Below are positions 41,185 through 60,083 of a stretch of DNA of 64,000 nucleotides, piece after piece (positions within the stretch are counted from its first letter, which is position 1; each line of letters starts with the position of its first letter). The DNA is from Tomocerus qinae (Eukaryota; Arthropoda; Collembola; Entomobryomorpha; Tomoceridae): NCBI GenBank assembly GCA_020055645.1, contig CM034546.1, forward strand, positions 111,197,375-111,261,374, read 5' to 3'. Below the pieces are notes generated by a model. The model had not been told where the DNA came from. It saw only the letters and a list, made by a program, of their open reading frames with translations, and made no database searches. The translations under genes and the position numbers were made by a program.

Positions 41185-41284
41185 ATGGTTGTTAGAAACA
41201 TGTTGAGCTTGGATTGTTATAGTGCGAGTAATGCCTTCTCCATGAGACTATGGAGACTGGCTCATGTATGGACCGCTTATCGGA
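41185..41284 (+). CDS. zfh1: Candidate first coding exon of zfh1
   Basis: An ATG in good context (GACATGG) opens 33 codons that end at a strong donor, A|GTGAGT. One base is left over, which is exactly the phase needed to join the exon at 41722 (A + AT = Asn). The resulting intron would be 437 bp, in line with the neighbours, and the full protein would have 1013 residues. The peptide (start MVVRNMLSLD) shows no domain I recognise, and the phase match alone has a one-in-three chance. A more distant 5' exon, or several alternative ones, is equally possible because zfh1 genes often have more than one start. Confidence 0.33.
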
Positions 41285-41721
41285 GTGAGTTCACTTCATT
41301 GCTATTCCTTCCTATTATTGTTTATATCTTTTGTATTCCTTTGAAACTCTCGCTGCAGTTCTGAGTATCTTTATCTACCTACTACCTAAAAATATTATTA
41401 GTACCTTTTATATATAGTATATAGCGGTAAAAGATGATAAATATACTTGTTATTATCAAAAACGTGTTATGAGAAACGGCAGGATACAGAGTGATCTAGC
41501 ACTATCCATATTCTTTCTTCATATCTAATTCTCTGAAAATTTGAGTTCCGGTCAGCTCAACTCACTTCAACGGGGTCATGCCTTAGTCACCGGAAATTGA
41601 TGTCGATTGAATGCTTTTATTATTCCTACCACCACATCCGAAAATCATAACATATTGCTCTAGTGTTATCTTTAACTATTTGGTATTCGTAAATTAAATC
41701 CATTTTTTGTGTTAATTGTAG
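41285..41721 (+). other. zfh1: Sequence between candidate first exon and first confirmed zfh1 exon
   Basis: 437 bp, an intron if the candidate exon is real. It ends in TTAATTGTAG. Nothing else is recognised. Confidence 0.5.
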
Positions 41722-48506
<6,785 letters not shown>

Positions 48507-51500
48507 AGTCACACACATAATAATTACTATCACAAACAAACCAACAGCTAATCTCTGCACTAGTTAACTCTACACTTTTAGGCACGAATTTCTTTAACTA
48601 TGTACATGCATAATAAATATTAATAGAGTTTTATGAAACATTAGCTATATGGGTAAATGATGAAATGACTTTAAGACTAACTACCTAAAGCGGTAGATAA
48701 CTAACTAGATATTTAGATATTATGTATATAGAATAGGTTAGACAAATAGATATTATTGACAGATGAACTAGCCATTACTTATGACAATGTCTTCTGATCT
48801 TGTGCGAGATAGCGAAACTGTTTCTGTCCGCAACAGGAATCAAGAACAAAGAGTTAAAAGGCCTAACAATTATCCATCCATGTGAATGAGATGGTCGGAG
48901 CGAACGTTGTTTCGACTCTATTCACATTTCCCCGTTTTCAAATCTTACATAAATTTGACATGTAATATAGAGTAGATTAGTAGATGTGCATGAAGTTCAG
49001 TCTTCTCTCCTCTCGTCTTTAGTAGACCGACCCCTTACTGAAAGTAGTGTACATAAACAACTTTTAGAAGTAAGAGTATTCTGTAAGAAATCTAATTAGT
49101 AGCCCAGTAATAATACCTATAGTATACTAAATTAATAATGATATACGACAGAGTATGTTAGGGGCATGTAGATAGAGCCTAACTTGAGTATTATATCTGT
49201 AGGTATAGATATTTAGGTCGTACAGTAATACAATGTATAGAGACGGACGAAAGGATAATAATACCTACCAATTAGTACCTATACCTAGCCAAATTACATA
49301 ATATTACCAATGTACTTGTACACTCTGCATGTGTTTTACTAACTTACATTAGTGCCAAATGTCGTATGCCAAGCAATTCCAATGCATTGCATACTTTATA
49401 ATATTTATGCTCTCCATACAAGTGGATTGCACAGCCAGGTTTACAAACAACGAATTAAATACCTATGTAATCTTAATTACAGGTAGATATATAGGTAATT
49501 TTTCTTAGCAGGTTAATCTATTCCAAGTTATATTATACTTAGTATCGTAATGTATGCATCGAAAAAGTGTACTCTTGAGCAACGAAGAAATTCTAACGAA
49601 TATACCTAATTCAATTTTTTGAACAAAGTTGATTCTTTACTAAATGGAAACCAACATTCTATAAATCTGTACCTTTTATATACTACGCCTAGATATTATT
49701 GTGGTTAGGGGGCACATACTTCTCGTATGTCATAGGCGCAAGTTGTCCTATTAATATGTGTATAATGTTTACTACAAGAGCTATTCGTTTTATTTCAGTT
49801 GAGACTCAAATATGTAGTCTATCTGTACAGATATTATGACTTTTTCTCTTTTTAAGCATCAGATCTGAATTCTTATTCTCAATATTCTCAACTGGATACA
49901 GAACGGGATTTGTGCTGGCTTTCTTTTGTATACAGTTTCAACAACTTTAACGATAGGAAGGTATAAATAGAAAGACGCCTTAGCATAGACCTGTTTCATT
50001 TTAATCGTATTTTTACTCTTTTATTTGTACATTAAATTCAAAGTACCTGCAGAATACTCAACCAGAATTTTATCTGCTATTTGTATCTTAAGATAGTATA
50101 TTGCTGCTACAGTACTCTTTCGAACTTGCCAGTAGAGGTGACTTTTAACGTGCATAAAGTGTAAAATAGCATGTGCTGAATGTATGATTATGTCTTGCTA
50201 TAAATATATTTACCTAACTATAAAATTATGTACTTGCATCTGTGTAGGCAAAATATTATGCATTTTATTGTTTCCAATATGGCAGAAATTTAGACCTTTC
50301 TACCTTCCACTACAGTTACCATTTTATTTCTAACTGTTTTAGCCATTATCTACGTTTTTATCATTGAGGTATGCTCACGAATGTGTAAAACAATAAAATC
50401 TAAGCCGAATTGCTTAGAAAATTAAATATTTCAATGATAAGTTCATAATGACAATTATAAGTACTTGTTTTAATGCTGGAACGGTTAGTTTTCGGATGGG
50501 AAAATGTAATGGGGGCAAAAAGCTCCAATTTTTGGTATATAGTGCATACTTCCTCTTGCGTAATTATTATATTTGACATGTCTGTCAGTTGTAGACGTAA
50601 ATATTTTGTAGGCTTTCAAGAAAAGTGTAAATGGTTTAATGCGAGTTTATTTCCTGAACTGATTTTAGCAAAGATTTAGTGTAAAAATGTTATACAAAGA
50701 AATTGTACGTGCCAAAAACGGAACAGTTGAGCTCAAAAGAATATTAGTATATATACTGCACTTGCAATTTAATTGCGTATGTCATGGGTAGTATACTAAT
50801 AAGTATTACTAGAGAATCAATCAAAAGTTACCATTTTATGTATTATGATCTGCACACTCTGTTGAAGCATAATATTATCTAGCTAAGTGCAAATGATTTT
50901 AACCCTTAAACTTTTACATTTGATAATCAAATTCTATTCAAGAAACTATTAATTTGCCTATAAACACATTATAGTTACCAATCGGATAGCTAGTCGATTT
51001 CTCTGTTCTACTAAGGATAAAATATATTTTACTCTGAAATCAGCAACCGCAGTAAAAAATCATGAAAAATTTTGGATGCAACTTTCAAAATTGAAAGAAA
51101 CCTGCGTGTTGCTGTTTCTAATGCAATTTTAACCCTTTGTACTATCTTGCCTAGTCAGCTTTATTAACCTAATGACATAAAATGTATGAAAGCTAGAGTC
51201 TGCAATTGTTAATTTAGTTGATTTTATTATGTAGGTAGATTTTAATGAAGAAATGGATATCCAAAGAAAATATGTATTCAGTTACTCAGTGCAATTTTAA
51301 CTCAATCATTTTGGCAATAGTTATGCCCGACCCGCTCTCTAGTATGAATTGAAATCTCCGAAAATACGTATCCCCATCGATCTGAACTCATGAAAACGGA
51401 GAAGATTAACCCTTTTTGAGAGTAGTATAGACAATGCATATGGCATGGGATTTTATTTACAATATCTAGAAACAAATTGAATTATTACTGGTACAGATGC

Positions 51501-54500
51501 ATAATACTAGTTTACCTAATGAAGAATAAGGATTAATTTTAATTGTAAATATCAATATAGTTATCTCTGAATTGTTGGCAACATGTAAATACAACTACCT
51601 TTTAATAGTTTTTAGTACCCTAGAATAGGACCCAATAATACTAACAAGTTTCTTATTGGTAGTTAAATGTAGGAAGATTGTTTAGAGAATGAGTAAATAA
51701 TTAAACTACATAATATATATGGTAGGTTTTAGATTGGTAGTTAACTAATGATTATACACATGATGACAGTTAAAAGAAATGAGAAATATATTACTGGATA
51801 ACTATTTAAAATTAAAAAGAGTACATAATTAGTGGGTAATGTGACGCTTTAGATGTAGCGAAGAGATTAGAATAGTTTTAAAAGAAAACAGTTATTATTA
51901 CAGGTAGCAGTGGTTGTGGGTTGAGACGTTTTTCCCCGTCTCTTTCTCCACAACTGTTGTACACCAATGACGAACTCGAGACAATATTGTTAATAGTCCT
52001 TATGGAATGTGATGCCATACGTTTTTCAAAATATATTTTATGCTCTCTTTGGGTAATCTAAACATAACTATAATAATATGACAGTAATTCTTACAGTACT
52101 ACGTAATTGTACTCGAATTAAATATGTTTATCGTCTACTGAATACATGTTAACTCCTCTACTAATAATTACTCTAACTATGTATAAGTATAAAATATCCA
52201 CTTACTTATTAGGAAGGTCATAGTTATACACTTCTACAAAGTACTTCAAACATTTATTGGTTAATATACTAATACATCCTAGTAAATATTGGCATAAAAA
52301 GGAATTACACGGAATCTATTCATACTTTCATCGTATGTAGACTTGTAGAATGGCAAACCGAAATGAGGTAGAGTCTTGCGTGTCTATCTTTGATAGAAAA
52401 AAGTATCGGTAGCTATAATCTACTCGAAAATAGAATAGATAACATAAATTGTCAATTTTGGTAAATCTTATGTTCTATTTCATCGATTTTAATTCTAAGT
52501 GCTACAAAATGACTGTACATACTTACCCATAAATAAAAATTTAAATCAGAATGATTATTGAAAATTATTTACTTATTAACGGCAGTCTGCCGTTTTCGCT
52601 TGTAAAAGTGAAAGTAATTTTTCTTATGTTGTTCCTAAAAATGACCATTGGGATTTTAAATGTGGTTAAATTATGGTTAAATTATGTTTTTGTAAGAATT
52701 AGTCTTACTTCATACTACTCGTATTTATTTTTTAGCTAAATCTTAGTATTTGTACACAGAATTCACACAAAGCGGCATTCCAACGGACTTCTTCCCTACT
52801 ACTCTTTCTATATCTTCTCTCTCGTATTGTATCGCAAATTATCTACTACTACGTACTATACACACGTGTTATATTCGCATCTGTATCACAAAAAATAAAA
52901 TAGCAAAGGTATGTAAAGTATCGCTTGAATCCTCCTGAAAATTCAAAAACATCATAAACCTGATTATAAACTGATGCCCAAACTCTTTTACGTAATTTCA
53001 CGATGCCAAAGCTAAGATTGAATTCGCTCAGGTTCGATGAATAAATGAAAATTGGTGGATTGATTGCTGTACTGGTATTTGTACGGACGACATGTGTTCC
53101 TAAGCCATTGACAACTAATACGAATACTATAAAATAAACTAACTTTGGGAATTGTAAAATTACTAAACATTTATAATAAGAAAATGATAGATATACGGTT
53201 TAACTTTAAGTAATAGTTGTAGGAAACGAACATAAACTTAGGAGAATACTCATTGAAATAAATAAATTACATGAGACTCTCTGAATGTGAATTCGTGTGC
53301 CAAAATTGTTGTGCTTCCATGCAAATTATTTGCCATTAAAGGAAATGCATAATAATACTAAGTAGAATTTTAGCATTTACTTTTTAATTAGCATAGTTTT
53401 ACATAAATAATATACTTATAGTTAGTATCTGCATTAATTCGTCAAAAATTCATTTAATCACTTGTTAAACCCAACACACAACAGATATTTACACTTTTAA
53501 GTGGTTTTTCAATTAGCTATTATAGAAATACACCCACACAAGCATAATACTAGGAATATATTTTTAGTTTTCACAGTAGATTAACAACTCACTGAAACAA
53601 CAAACTACAAAGGAACGGAGTCAAGAAATTGACATACTATGCCAGTCCAACAGAATACAAACAAAATATTATGTTAATAATAACATTACAAAACGAAGAA
53701 AATACCTCTAACAATATAAGAGCTAAATAAGCTAATATAATTTTTGATATTTTATCTGTAAACGTATTTTAGATTAAAGTTACTATAAAACGATATTGTT
53801 GCATGAGAGATAATGACATAATAGTATCCAATGAGTTCATTTCTTTATGCTTTACCCATTGATGTAGATGTCTTTAAAAATACTTTTAGATATACCTCGA
53901 TGATTTTATCGAATTAAGTTTTTTTCCAATAATATAACGTATTACTATAGATGAAATAAAAGTAAATTTTGTTTAAGTAGCAATTAAGAAGTTTTGTATC
54001 TTTGTGCTTACCTCAATGTGGTAAATGTGCGTTTTTTGGTTTTCAACTTTTTAATTGTGGTGTATTTACTTTAGGTTTAATATGCAACATGTTTAATTTT
54101 AATTTCTCATTGTCAACCTTATGTTTCTAATGTTTTACAACTTAAGTTCCTACTATATGTACAGTACATCCTTCCGTTTACCAACTAGATTACATGTTGA
54201 CGTAAATGAAAATTCTTTCATAGGTTAAAGAAAAGGTCTTTAAAAAATTACTATTGTATTAAAAATGGATACAAAAATGTATGTTGTGTAATAATGTATG
54301 TTATGTACATTAGTGTGAAAAGAAGATAATAAATATTCAGGTATACATATAAATACTATTATAACAATTTATGTAATAGTGTAATGGGGTGAATGCCAAT
54401 AGGTTAAGTACAATGTAATTTACTATAATACTATTTACTGATTTTATGAAAACACAACAGAATACAGATGGCTAGACGGAGCCAAAGAATGTAACAATAA

Positions 54501-54877
54501 AACGTATGAAATTAAATAAATAAATATCGACTTTACCTTCTCTTCTCATCGTCTTTTTCAATAAATATAAGAAGCATATAGAATTTTACTTCATTTTATC
54601 TCTAAACATCTACTTTTTGAAAAACTGCCGGAACATCAACATTCTACATAGGTAATACTTAAATGTAGGTAGGTTTCTAAAAATTAATTGGTAACTGCTA
54701 TGCGTAATAATGCGAATATAATTATATTTGTTGTGACAGATACCCAAGGTATACTGTTGACCAGCGAAACGACTGTATTAATTATGTTCTTCATTTCATG
54801 ATAGGGAATAGGGAAAGCGATATTTTTATGTGGGTTTATCTTCATTTTTGTAAGAAATTTAGAAATTATTCTTATTT
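48507..54877. other. zfh1 3' UTR and convergent intergenic spacer
   Basis: 6.4 kb, strongly AT-rich, with no supported gene on either strand; every open frame is under 70 codons and without a domain. The proximal part is zfh1 3' UTR of unknown length. The distal part holds the 3' flank of the minus-strand gene ending at 54878. AATAAA motifs cluster on the plus strand around 54490-54565. Confidence 0.7.
48612..48617 (+). terminator. zfh1: Candidate polyadenylation signal AATAAA of zfh1
   Basis: First AATAAA after the stop codon, 106 bases downstream. Further AATAAA copies at 50392-50397, 52532-52537 and 53040-53045 could serve longer 3' UTRs. Confidence 0.45.
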
Positions 54878-54969
54878 TCATATATCTTCATAATCAGAAT
54901 GCTTTTCTTTCTTCATTATCGTTTCAACAGCTTTCATTAACTCGCTTAGATCTTTTCGTTGTTTGGCTC
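54878..54969 (-). CDS. Unrecognised AT-hook/finger protein, terminal exon 9
   Basis: After a clean acceptor (TTCTTTTTAG) the frame that fits the exon-8 donor reads AKQRKDLSELMKAVETIM and ends at TGA, 54878-54880. The other two frames close soon: one at 23 bases, the other at 50 bases. The short Lys/Glu-rich helix is coding-like, but no homology was checked. Confidence 0.65.
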
Positions 54970-57900
54970 CTAAAAAGAAAGAAAAAACATTTAATATACA
55001 AGTTTTTGCCATCTTTTAATTTATATTACAAATTTATTACGTTTTTGAGACTTTGGAGGACAATCATCTAAACCTTCTGGTACTACTTTTCTTGGCCGGC
55101 CCCTTTTGCGTCCTGTTGCAGTTGTGGGTGGAGCAGAAGCTGGCTTACTGCGAGGAATTGATTTGGGCTCGTATGATGGGTCTTCTAACTCTTCTGGATC
55201 TAAAAATTCCTTTTTTATACAACGACGAGAGCGTCTGAATTTATCTTGCGAAATAACCGGCGTTTCCTGGATTTGACTCTGTTCAGGCTCAGCCTTTGGC
55301 TGCACATTTGGTTGAGGTCCGAGGATACTAGTATTGGTGACTGATAAAAACCAGATGTATTAGATTTTATAGATTTCTTTAATAGATTTTTATAAGAGAC
55401 ACGACTTACCTTGGGTAACAGTAGAAGCTGTTGAAGTTGCAAGGGAACGAGCTGCTTTGCGTTGATAAGGTTTTCTTGGCTTTGGTGGTGGCATTGGTTT
55501 TGGATTAGTGGCTTCATGAAGCGTTCGAACTTTCTCCCCCTGATGCAGAAAGAATGTAAAACAAAATTAAACACGTCATCACTAAATATTATATAATTCA
55601 TTACTCGTGTGTAGTTTCGCGATTACTTACCTGACACTGTTGAGCATATTTTCTGAATTCTTCCACTTCGATAAAATCAATTTTTTTCACGGGATTATCT
55701 TTCATGGGAGGATTCACAAGAATCATATACCTCTCTAATTCTTCGTCCAGAATTTGATGACAAGTGGCTACGATAGGAATTTTAAAGTCGCGTTTACATT
55801 TAGATGTGACTTCCCGACTTGGACCAGCTTCTAAATTTGTATCATGAATGTAAGACACTCGCTCTAGTTGGGCACCCTCCGCGTGTATAACATCGTGCTG
55901 AGTAGCTGGAACTAATAGCTATGGAATTATTTGGAAATAACACATTATTTCGAATATTATCAATTAGTACGTTAATGTATATTATACACTTACAATTTTT
56001 TCAGAATGAACAGGATCAATACGTAGGAGAAAGCTACTGTCAACACCATGCGGGTAGAATGCCACGAAGGGGGTTTGTTTCCTAACTTTCGTTTTTTCAA
56101 ATGCTTCTGATTGAATATTACTAATGTCAATCAAAAATCCACAAGTGAATGACTCCCAGTTCTAAGATTCACAAGCATGACAAACGTACATTTACCGTTT
56201 TCTGCCTATGTAATACAATACAGGTAACATTTTTATATATTTTATAGTATTATGTTACCTCATCTGTTAGCGCTTCTTCCGATTCTCCACTATTTGCTCT
56301 GCCGTCTGGACCCAATATGTGCATTGGGGTTTCAGGTTTTTCTAACTCCTCCACAATTTGCTGAAAAATATTAAGAAATGAATGTTCTCGCTTTCACATG
56401 CTAAATAAAGGGTGCAATAAACATAGATTTTTGAAACACATTTCATGATCTTACCACTCCTATAGCTCCTTGACCTTGATTTTCATTTCCTCCACGTTTC
56501 ATTGCATCAAGCAACATTTGTACACATGGATCCAATCTTATCAGAAGAGAAAGCAATTTACACTTTAAAAAACTAAGTCGTAGTTTAAAACTATTTTAGC
56601 AAAATCACCTTTCACCGCCTCTGTATTCGAAGTCTTTAGGCAATCTGACTAATTTCACCTTTTTCCCCTTCTCCGTAAAGACGAATTTAACCCCATGACG
56701 TCTGTCCTTGTGGTTGTTTAACTGTAACTTCTTCTCAAAAGCTTCTGGACACAGATCGCAAGCGAAATTCTTGACGATAGTCAAATCTTCCATTCTTCGC
56801 AGTAGTTCTCCTGGAGATTTCCCTTCTTTTTCTATCTACACACAAACGCAAACCACATTTACAAAACCTGTGTAGCCAAAATATTCATATTCGCATTCAC
56901 GTAAATCGAAACAAAAAACACATTCGCAAGTTAGCAAAATGACAAGTCTCAATCTACAAAATTTGAAATGCAATTGTGCATGCATATTACATAAAAAACT
57001 GAGCTACATTATATTTGGAAATTAAACCAAAATGTTGACGCGTAAATCTTTTGAAATTCATTATAAGTACTGGTCACTCGATCACTGGTGGCATAGCTTC
57101 TAAGAAAACCTGACCATCAGAACTCAGAGTATCAAATCGTAGTTTCAAAATTGTATAACTTGCTTAAATATAATGTTAATAATAACTTTAGATAATATTA
57201 TTGTTTCAATTTTGACCTTCAAACAGCAAAAATGAAAAAGTGTAATTTTAAAAAACCTGTGGGACAAGCTGGCTATTAATCTATAAAAATCGATTTAGAA
57301 AAATTTCTATTTTAATTAAGAAGTACTATTTTAAGTATCACCACACCAATATTACTAGCAGCAAGTAAAAGACAGAAGTTACTTACTCCCGGTTCCACTT
57401 GCGATTGTGGTTCTTCTGATTCAGTTCCTGATTGTGCAACAAATGAAACGAAATTCATGTTTTCATCTAGGTGAATGAGATTTTCATCTTCCAAGTGTAC
57501 AACCTCACCAGACGGTAGTCGAAGAACTTGAGACGATGGGAAACCTTCGACTTGACATGTTTTAATTTCCTGAGTTCCATCATCAAGAGAAGTATATGTG
57601 ACATAGTGTTGAGTCAAGCAACCTTCTTCCTCATCATCATTACCACATCCAAAAATTTGTTGTGTTGGGTTAGTTTGGCCAATTAATGTTTTTAAATACT
57701 CAAGATCATCACTCTCGGCCACTTGCTTAAAGAAAGCACTTTCTTCTTTGGTTACTGGCTGGTGTCCTTTCACAGAACTATCTTCATACTCTGGAAGCTC
57801 ATTGACAGACACCAACTTTACAACGGAAGTAACATCATCTCTATTTTCATCTTGAGGCTTTTCATGCTGTGGAGTGTCGTGTATTAGTCCTGTGAACCCT

Positions 57901-58376
57901 TCACATTCCTGAGAAGGATTTTCGCTATTATCAGGACTGGCGCTTTCTTTTAGATTTTCCAACAGTGCAATTGAAATATTTAACAAGCGGGGACTTTCTT
58001 CAGAATCCTCCAAAGGGTTTTCTTCTGGAATCTTTTCAGAAACTTCATTAGCAGCCATATCAAAATCGGTAATTGTATCCTCGTCTTGAGGAATATCCAT
58101 TAAGTCTTTGGTAATATCTGCTGGACAAGAATCCTCCACATTTTCATCATTTTCTAAAGGACCTATATCTTGATGACATTCCCTTACCGCGTCTACCACT
58201 TGATCCATTGAAAACAAAACCTCTTCAGGGCTGCTGGGCACATCCTCTTTTCCTTCATCTTGCACTGGAACTTCATTTTCTCCATTGGATTTTGACTCCA
58301 CCTTTTCGTCTACAGCACTAGTTCCTTCTTGCTTTTTCTTGCCCCTCCACCCCTTCTTGCTCCGTTTTCTAGCCAT
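54878..58376 (-). CDS. Unrecognised acidic nuclear protein with one C2H2 finger and one AT-hook, 9 exons
   Basis: Exons in transcript order: 58376-57387, 56835-56609, 56536-56455, 56360-56259, 56161-55994, 55918-55631, 55539-55410, 55340-55041 and 54969-54878, giving 792 residues with consistent phases throughout. Residues 1-20 are very basic (MARKRSKKGWRGKKKQ). Residues 20-330 are acidic and probably disordered. A single C2H2 finger of form CX2CX12HX4H lies at 356-377. A region of about 460-620 looks folded (FVAFYPHGVDSSFLLRIDP). The tail has an AT-hook KRGRPRK (741-747). I do not recognise the family. Finger plus AT-hook suggests a DNA- or chromatin-binding nuclear protein, by inference only. 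The start ATG sits in CCCCATGG; an in-frame ATG at 58451 is less likely because a possible acceptor (TGTTTTAG) lies between. The gene lies in tandem with ph, 1.7 kb downstream of it. Confidence 0.82.
55041..55340 (-). CDS. Unrecognised AT-hook/finger protein, exon 8 (AT-hook)
   Basis: It contains RRSRRCIKKEFLDPEELEDP and the AT-hook KRGRPRK. The frame stays open past the donor AAAC|GTAATA, reaching TAA at 55021-55023 after NKFVI, so an alternative unspliced end is possible. Confidence 0.82.
55410..55539 (-). CDS. Unrecognised AT-hook/finger protein, exon 7
   Basis: 130 nt encoding a Pro/Lys-rich basic linker (PKPMPPPKPRKPYQRKAARS). Acceptor TGCATCAG; donor G|GTAAGT leaves one base. Confidence 0.8.
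55631..55918 (-). CDS. Unrecognised AT-hook/finger protein, exon 6
   Basis: 96 codons, phase 0 at both ends, starting LLVPATQHDVIHAEGAQLER. Acceptor CCATAG, donor CAG|GTAAGT. No recognised motif; mixed alpha/beta-looking sequence. Confidence 0.82.
55994..56161 (-). CDS. Unrecognised AT-hook/finger protein, exon 5
   Basis: 56 codons, phase 0. It begins NWESFTCGFLIDISN and contains FVAFYPHGVDSSFLLRIDP, which looks like folded beta-rich sequence. The acceptor GAATCTTAG was chosen because the other two frames are closed. Confidence 0.78.
56259..56360 (-). CDS. Unrecognised AT-hook/finger protein, exon 4
   Basis: 34 codons, phase 0 at both ends, beginning QIVEELEKPETPMHILGP. Acceptor TTTTTCAG, donor GAG|GTAACA. 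Confidence 0.8.
56455..56536 (-). CDS. Unrecognised AT-hook/finger protein, exon 3
   Basis: 82 nt that complete a split Arg codon and encode LDPCVQMLLDAMKRGG and onward. Acceptor TGATAAG, donor GTG|GTAAGA. No motif. Confidence 0.8.
56609..56835 (-). CDS. Unrecognised AT-hook/finger protein, exon 2 (C2H2 finger)
   Basis: Acceptor GTGTGTAG; it encodes IEKEGKSPGELLRRMEDL and then the finger CDLCPEAF, NNHKDRRHG. Donor AAAG|GTGATT, phase 2. Confidence 0.85.
56836..57386 (-). other. Intron 1 of the AT-hook/finger gene, 551 bp
   Basis: By far the longest intron of this gene; its others are 69-97 bp. I see no element or exon in it. Confidence 0.7.
57387..58376 (-). CDS. Unrecognised AT-hook/finger protein, exon 1 (acidic N-terminus)
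   Basis: 330 codons, phase 0 end at donor GGA|GTAAGT. The exon is strongly acidic after a basic start. Reading past the donor continues in frame to 57312, but that stretch is hydrophobic and intron-like. Confidence 0.85.
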
Positions 58377-60083
58377 GGGGAATGAAAAATAGTCACTGCT
58401 AAAACAACGAAAAGAACTAATTTTATATTTTAAAACACAAATGAGCCACAAACACTTTTATAATGAGATTGGTGAGGACGGGACTGAGCTACATGAACTA
58501 AAAGACAGAAAACGAGTATGTATGCTATTGCACACATGTAAGTGTGATAGGTACTAATGGGGTGGAGCTAAATTCTGCACACTCCTTTGAACAAAGGAAA
58601 ATTGAAACAAAGACCAAAGGTATTTCATCACGGTATCCCATTCCTTATCTTGCTTTCGTGCAATGCACGAATTACAAGATTTTCTTGAACTACACTAAAA
58701 ACTGTCTTGTCATCTTGTTTCATATCCCAACATTGAGACATTTTGTCATAATTTGATTAATAGCTCCGATTCTCCGATCTATTCAATCACCACGATTTAT
58801 GACTACGATATTACAAAATATTCTTCAAGGGCCGTCCAGATGTGCTTCGATTCATAGTTTATCAATCACTGCATTAGCACTTTATATACCAAGTCTTAAC
58901 AAACGGTGATAACAAAAGGTGAAAGTGAATGTAACTTATGTAATTACAATGATAATATTGGTAATAATGACATGACCCGGAAACATCTTTTTAGTTTACC
59001 AACCGGTTGATCTTATTGTGGTTGAAGAAGGTGGGTAAAGGGATATTTTCTAAATAGTAAGAGATTAATTTAATTAACACTTTGAAAAATCCGAGAAATG
59101 AGAAGAGTATGAAGTTTGTAAACATACCAATTACTTGATTTATATGTTAATTACATCCCATTTTTCTATTGTTTTGTATATCCTATCCTTTGCACTATTG
59201 AATACGAATGAGAAGAGACAAGATTAACAAATATTTAAAATCTTTTGCCTTTTATTCATAATATAAGTATGAAGTATACATTGACATGCCCCCAGATTCG
59301 AAGTTAGCAAAGTGTTTAGCATATTGTATCTAGATGAATATCATTTTACCACAAAGTATTTTACAAAATATCAGCAACTAGATACCTTTTTGCGTTAAAT
59401 ATAACATATTGCTTGTCCTTATACATATAAATACAAAAACAGCACTTATTCAGTACTGTGTACAGTTACTGTTTTAGGTACATTATAGTGGAGGTACCTA
59501 TTAACGTTGTTATTTTTGAGAATATACAACTAACATCTTTAATAGCGTGTCAGTAAAAAGTATATTTTCTTCAACGTTCCATTCTTCATTGCCATTGCGT
59601 TATTGGCTATTATGTTATAACAGTAACTAAAACTAACAATAATTTCTAATAACATTTATGTCTAATAAGTATAGTAGTAACAACTAATTACGAAACTTAT
59701 TTTCGATAAAATATAGGCTACAAAAATACGATTATTGCGAAACCACTTAAGGTAAACAACTGATCAATAAATAATGCGGACATCTTAATTACTACTTACA
59801 GAATATCTAATAATAGTATATAACTAACAACACTAGAAAATACTGAACACCTTAGGGAACTCATCATCGGTTGTCGGTAAGCCTCTTTCATTCAACTTAG
59901 CTCACAAAATTCACTGAAGTCCACCAAATTCACATGGATTCACATGGATTCATTAGCTGAGGCTATATTTTTTGCAATTTGCAATCGTATCGTATCTACA
60001 AAGCAAGAAATCCTCAACAGTAATATTTGCAAAAAATGAGTTCATCAATGTTTCCATTGAATTAAAATGCATTTGTGCATACA
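58377..60083 (-). other. ph 3' UTR and upstream region of the AT-hook/finger gene
   Basis: 1.7 kb between the tandem genes. The side next to 60084 is ph 3' UTR. The side next to 58377 should hold the 5' UTR and promoter of the downstream gene, with a possible non-coding 5' exon acceptor (TTGTTTTAG) near 58401. A direct repeat of CACATGGATT occurs twice at 59931-59950. Confidence 0.6.
59251..59256 (-). terminator. ph: Candidate polyadenylation signal of ph
   Basis: TTTATT on the plus strand reads AATAAA on the transcribed strand, 828 bases past the ph stop. It is the first canonical copy I found there. Confidence 0.35.
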
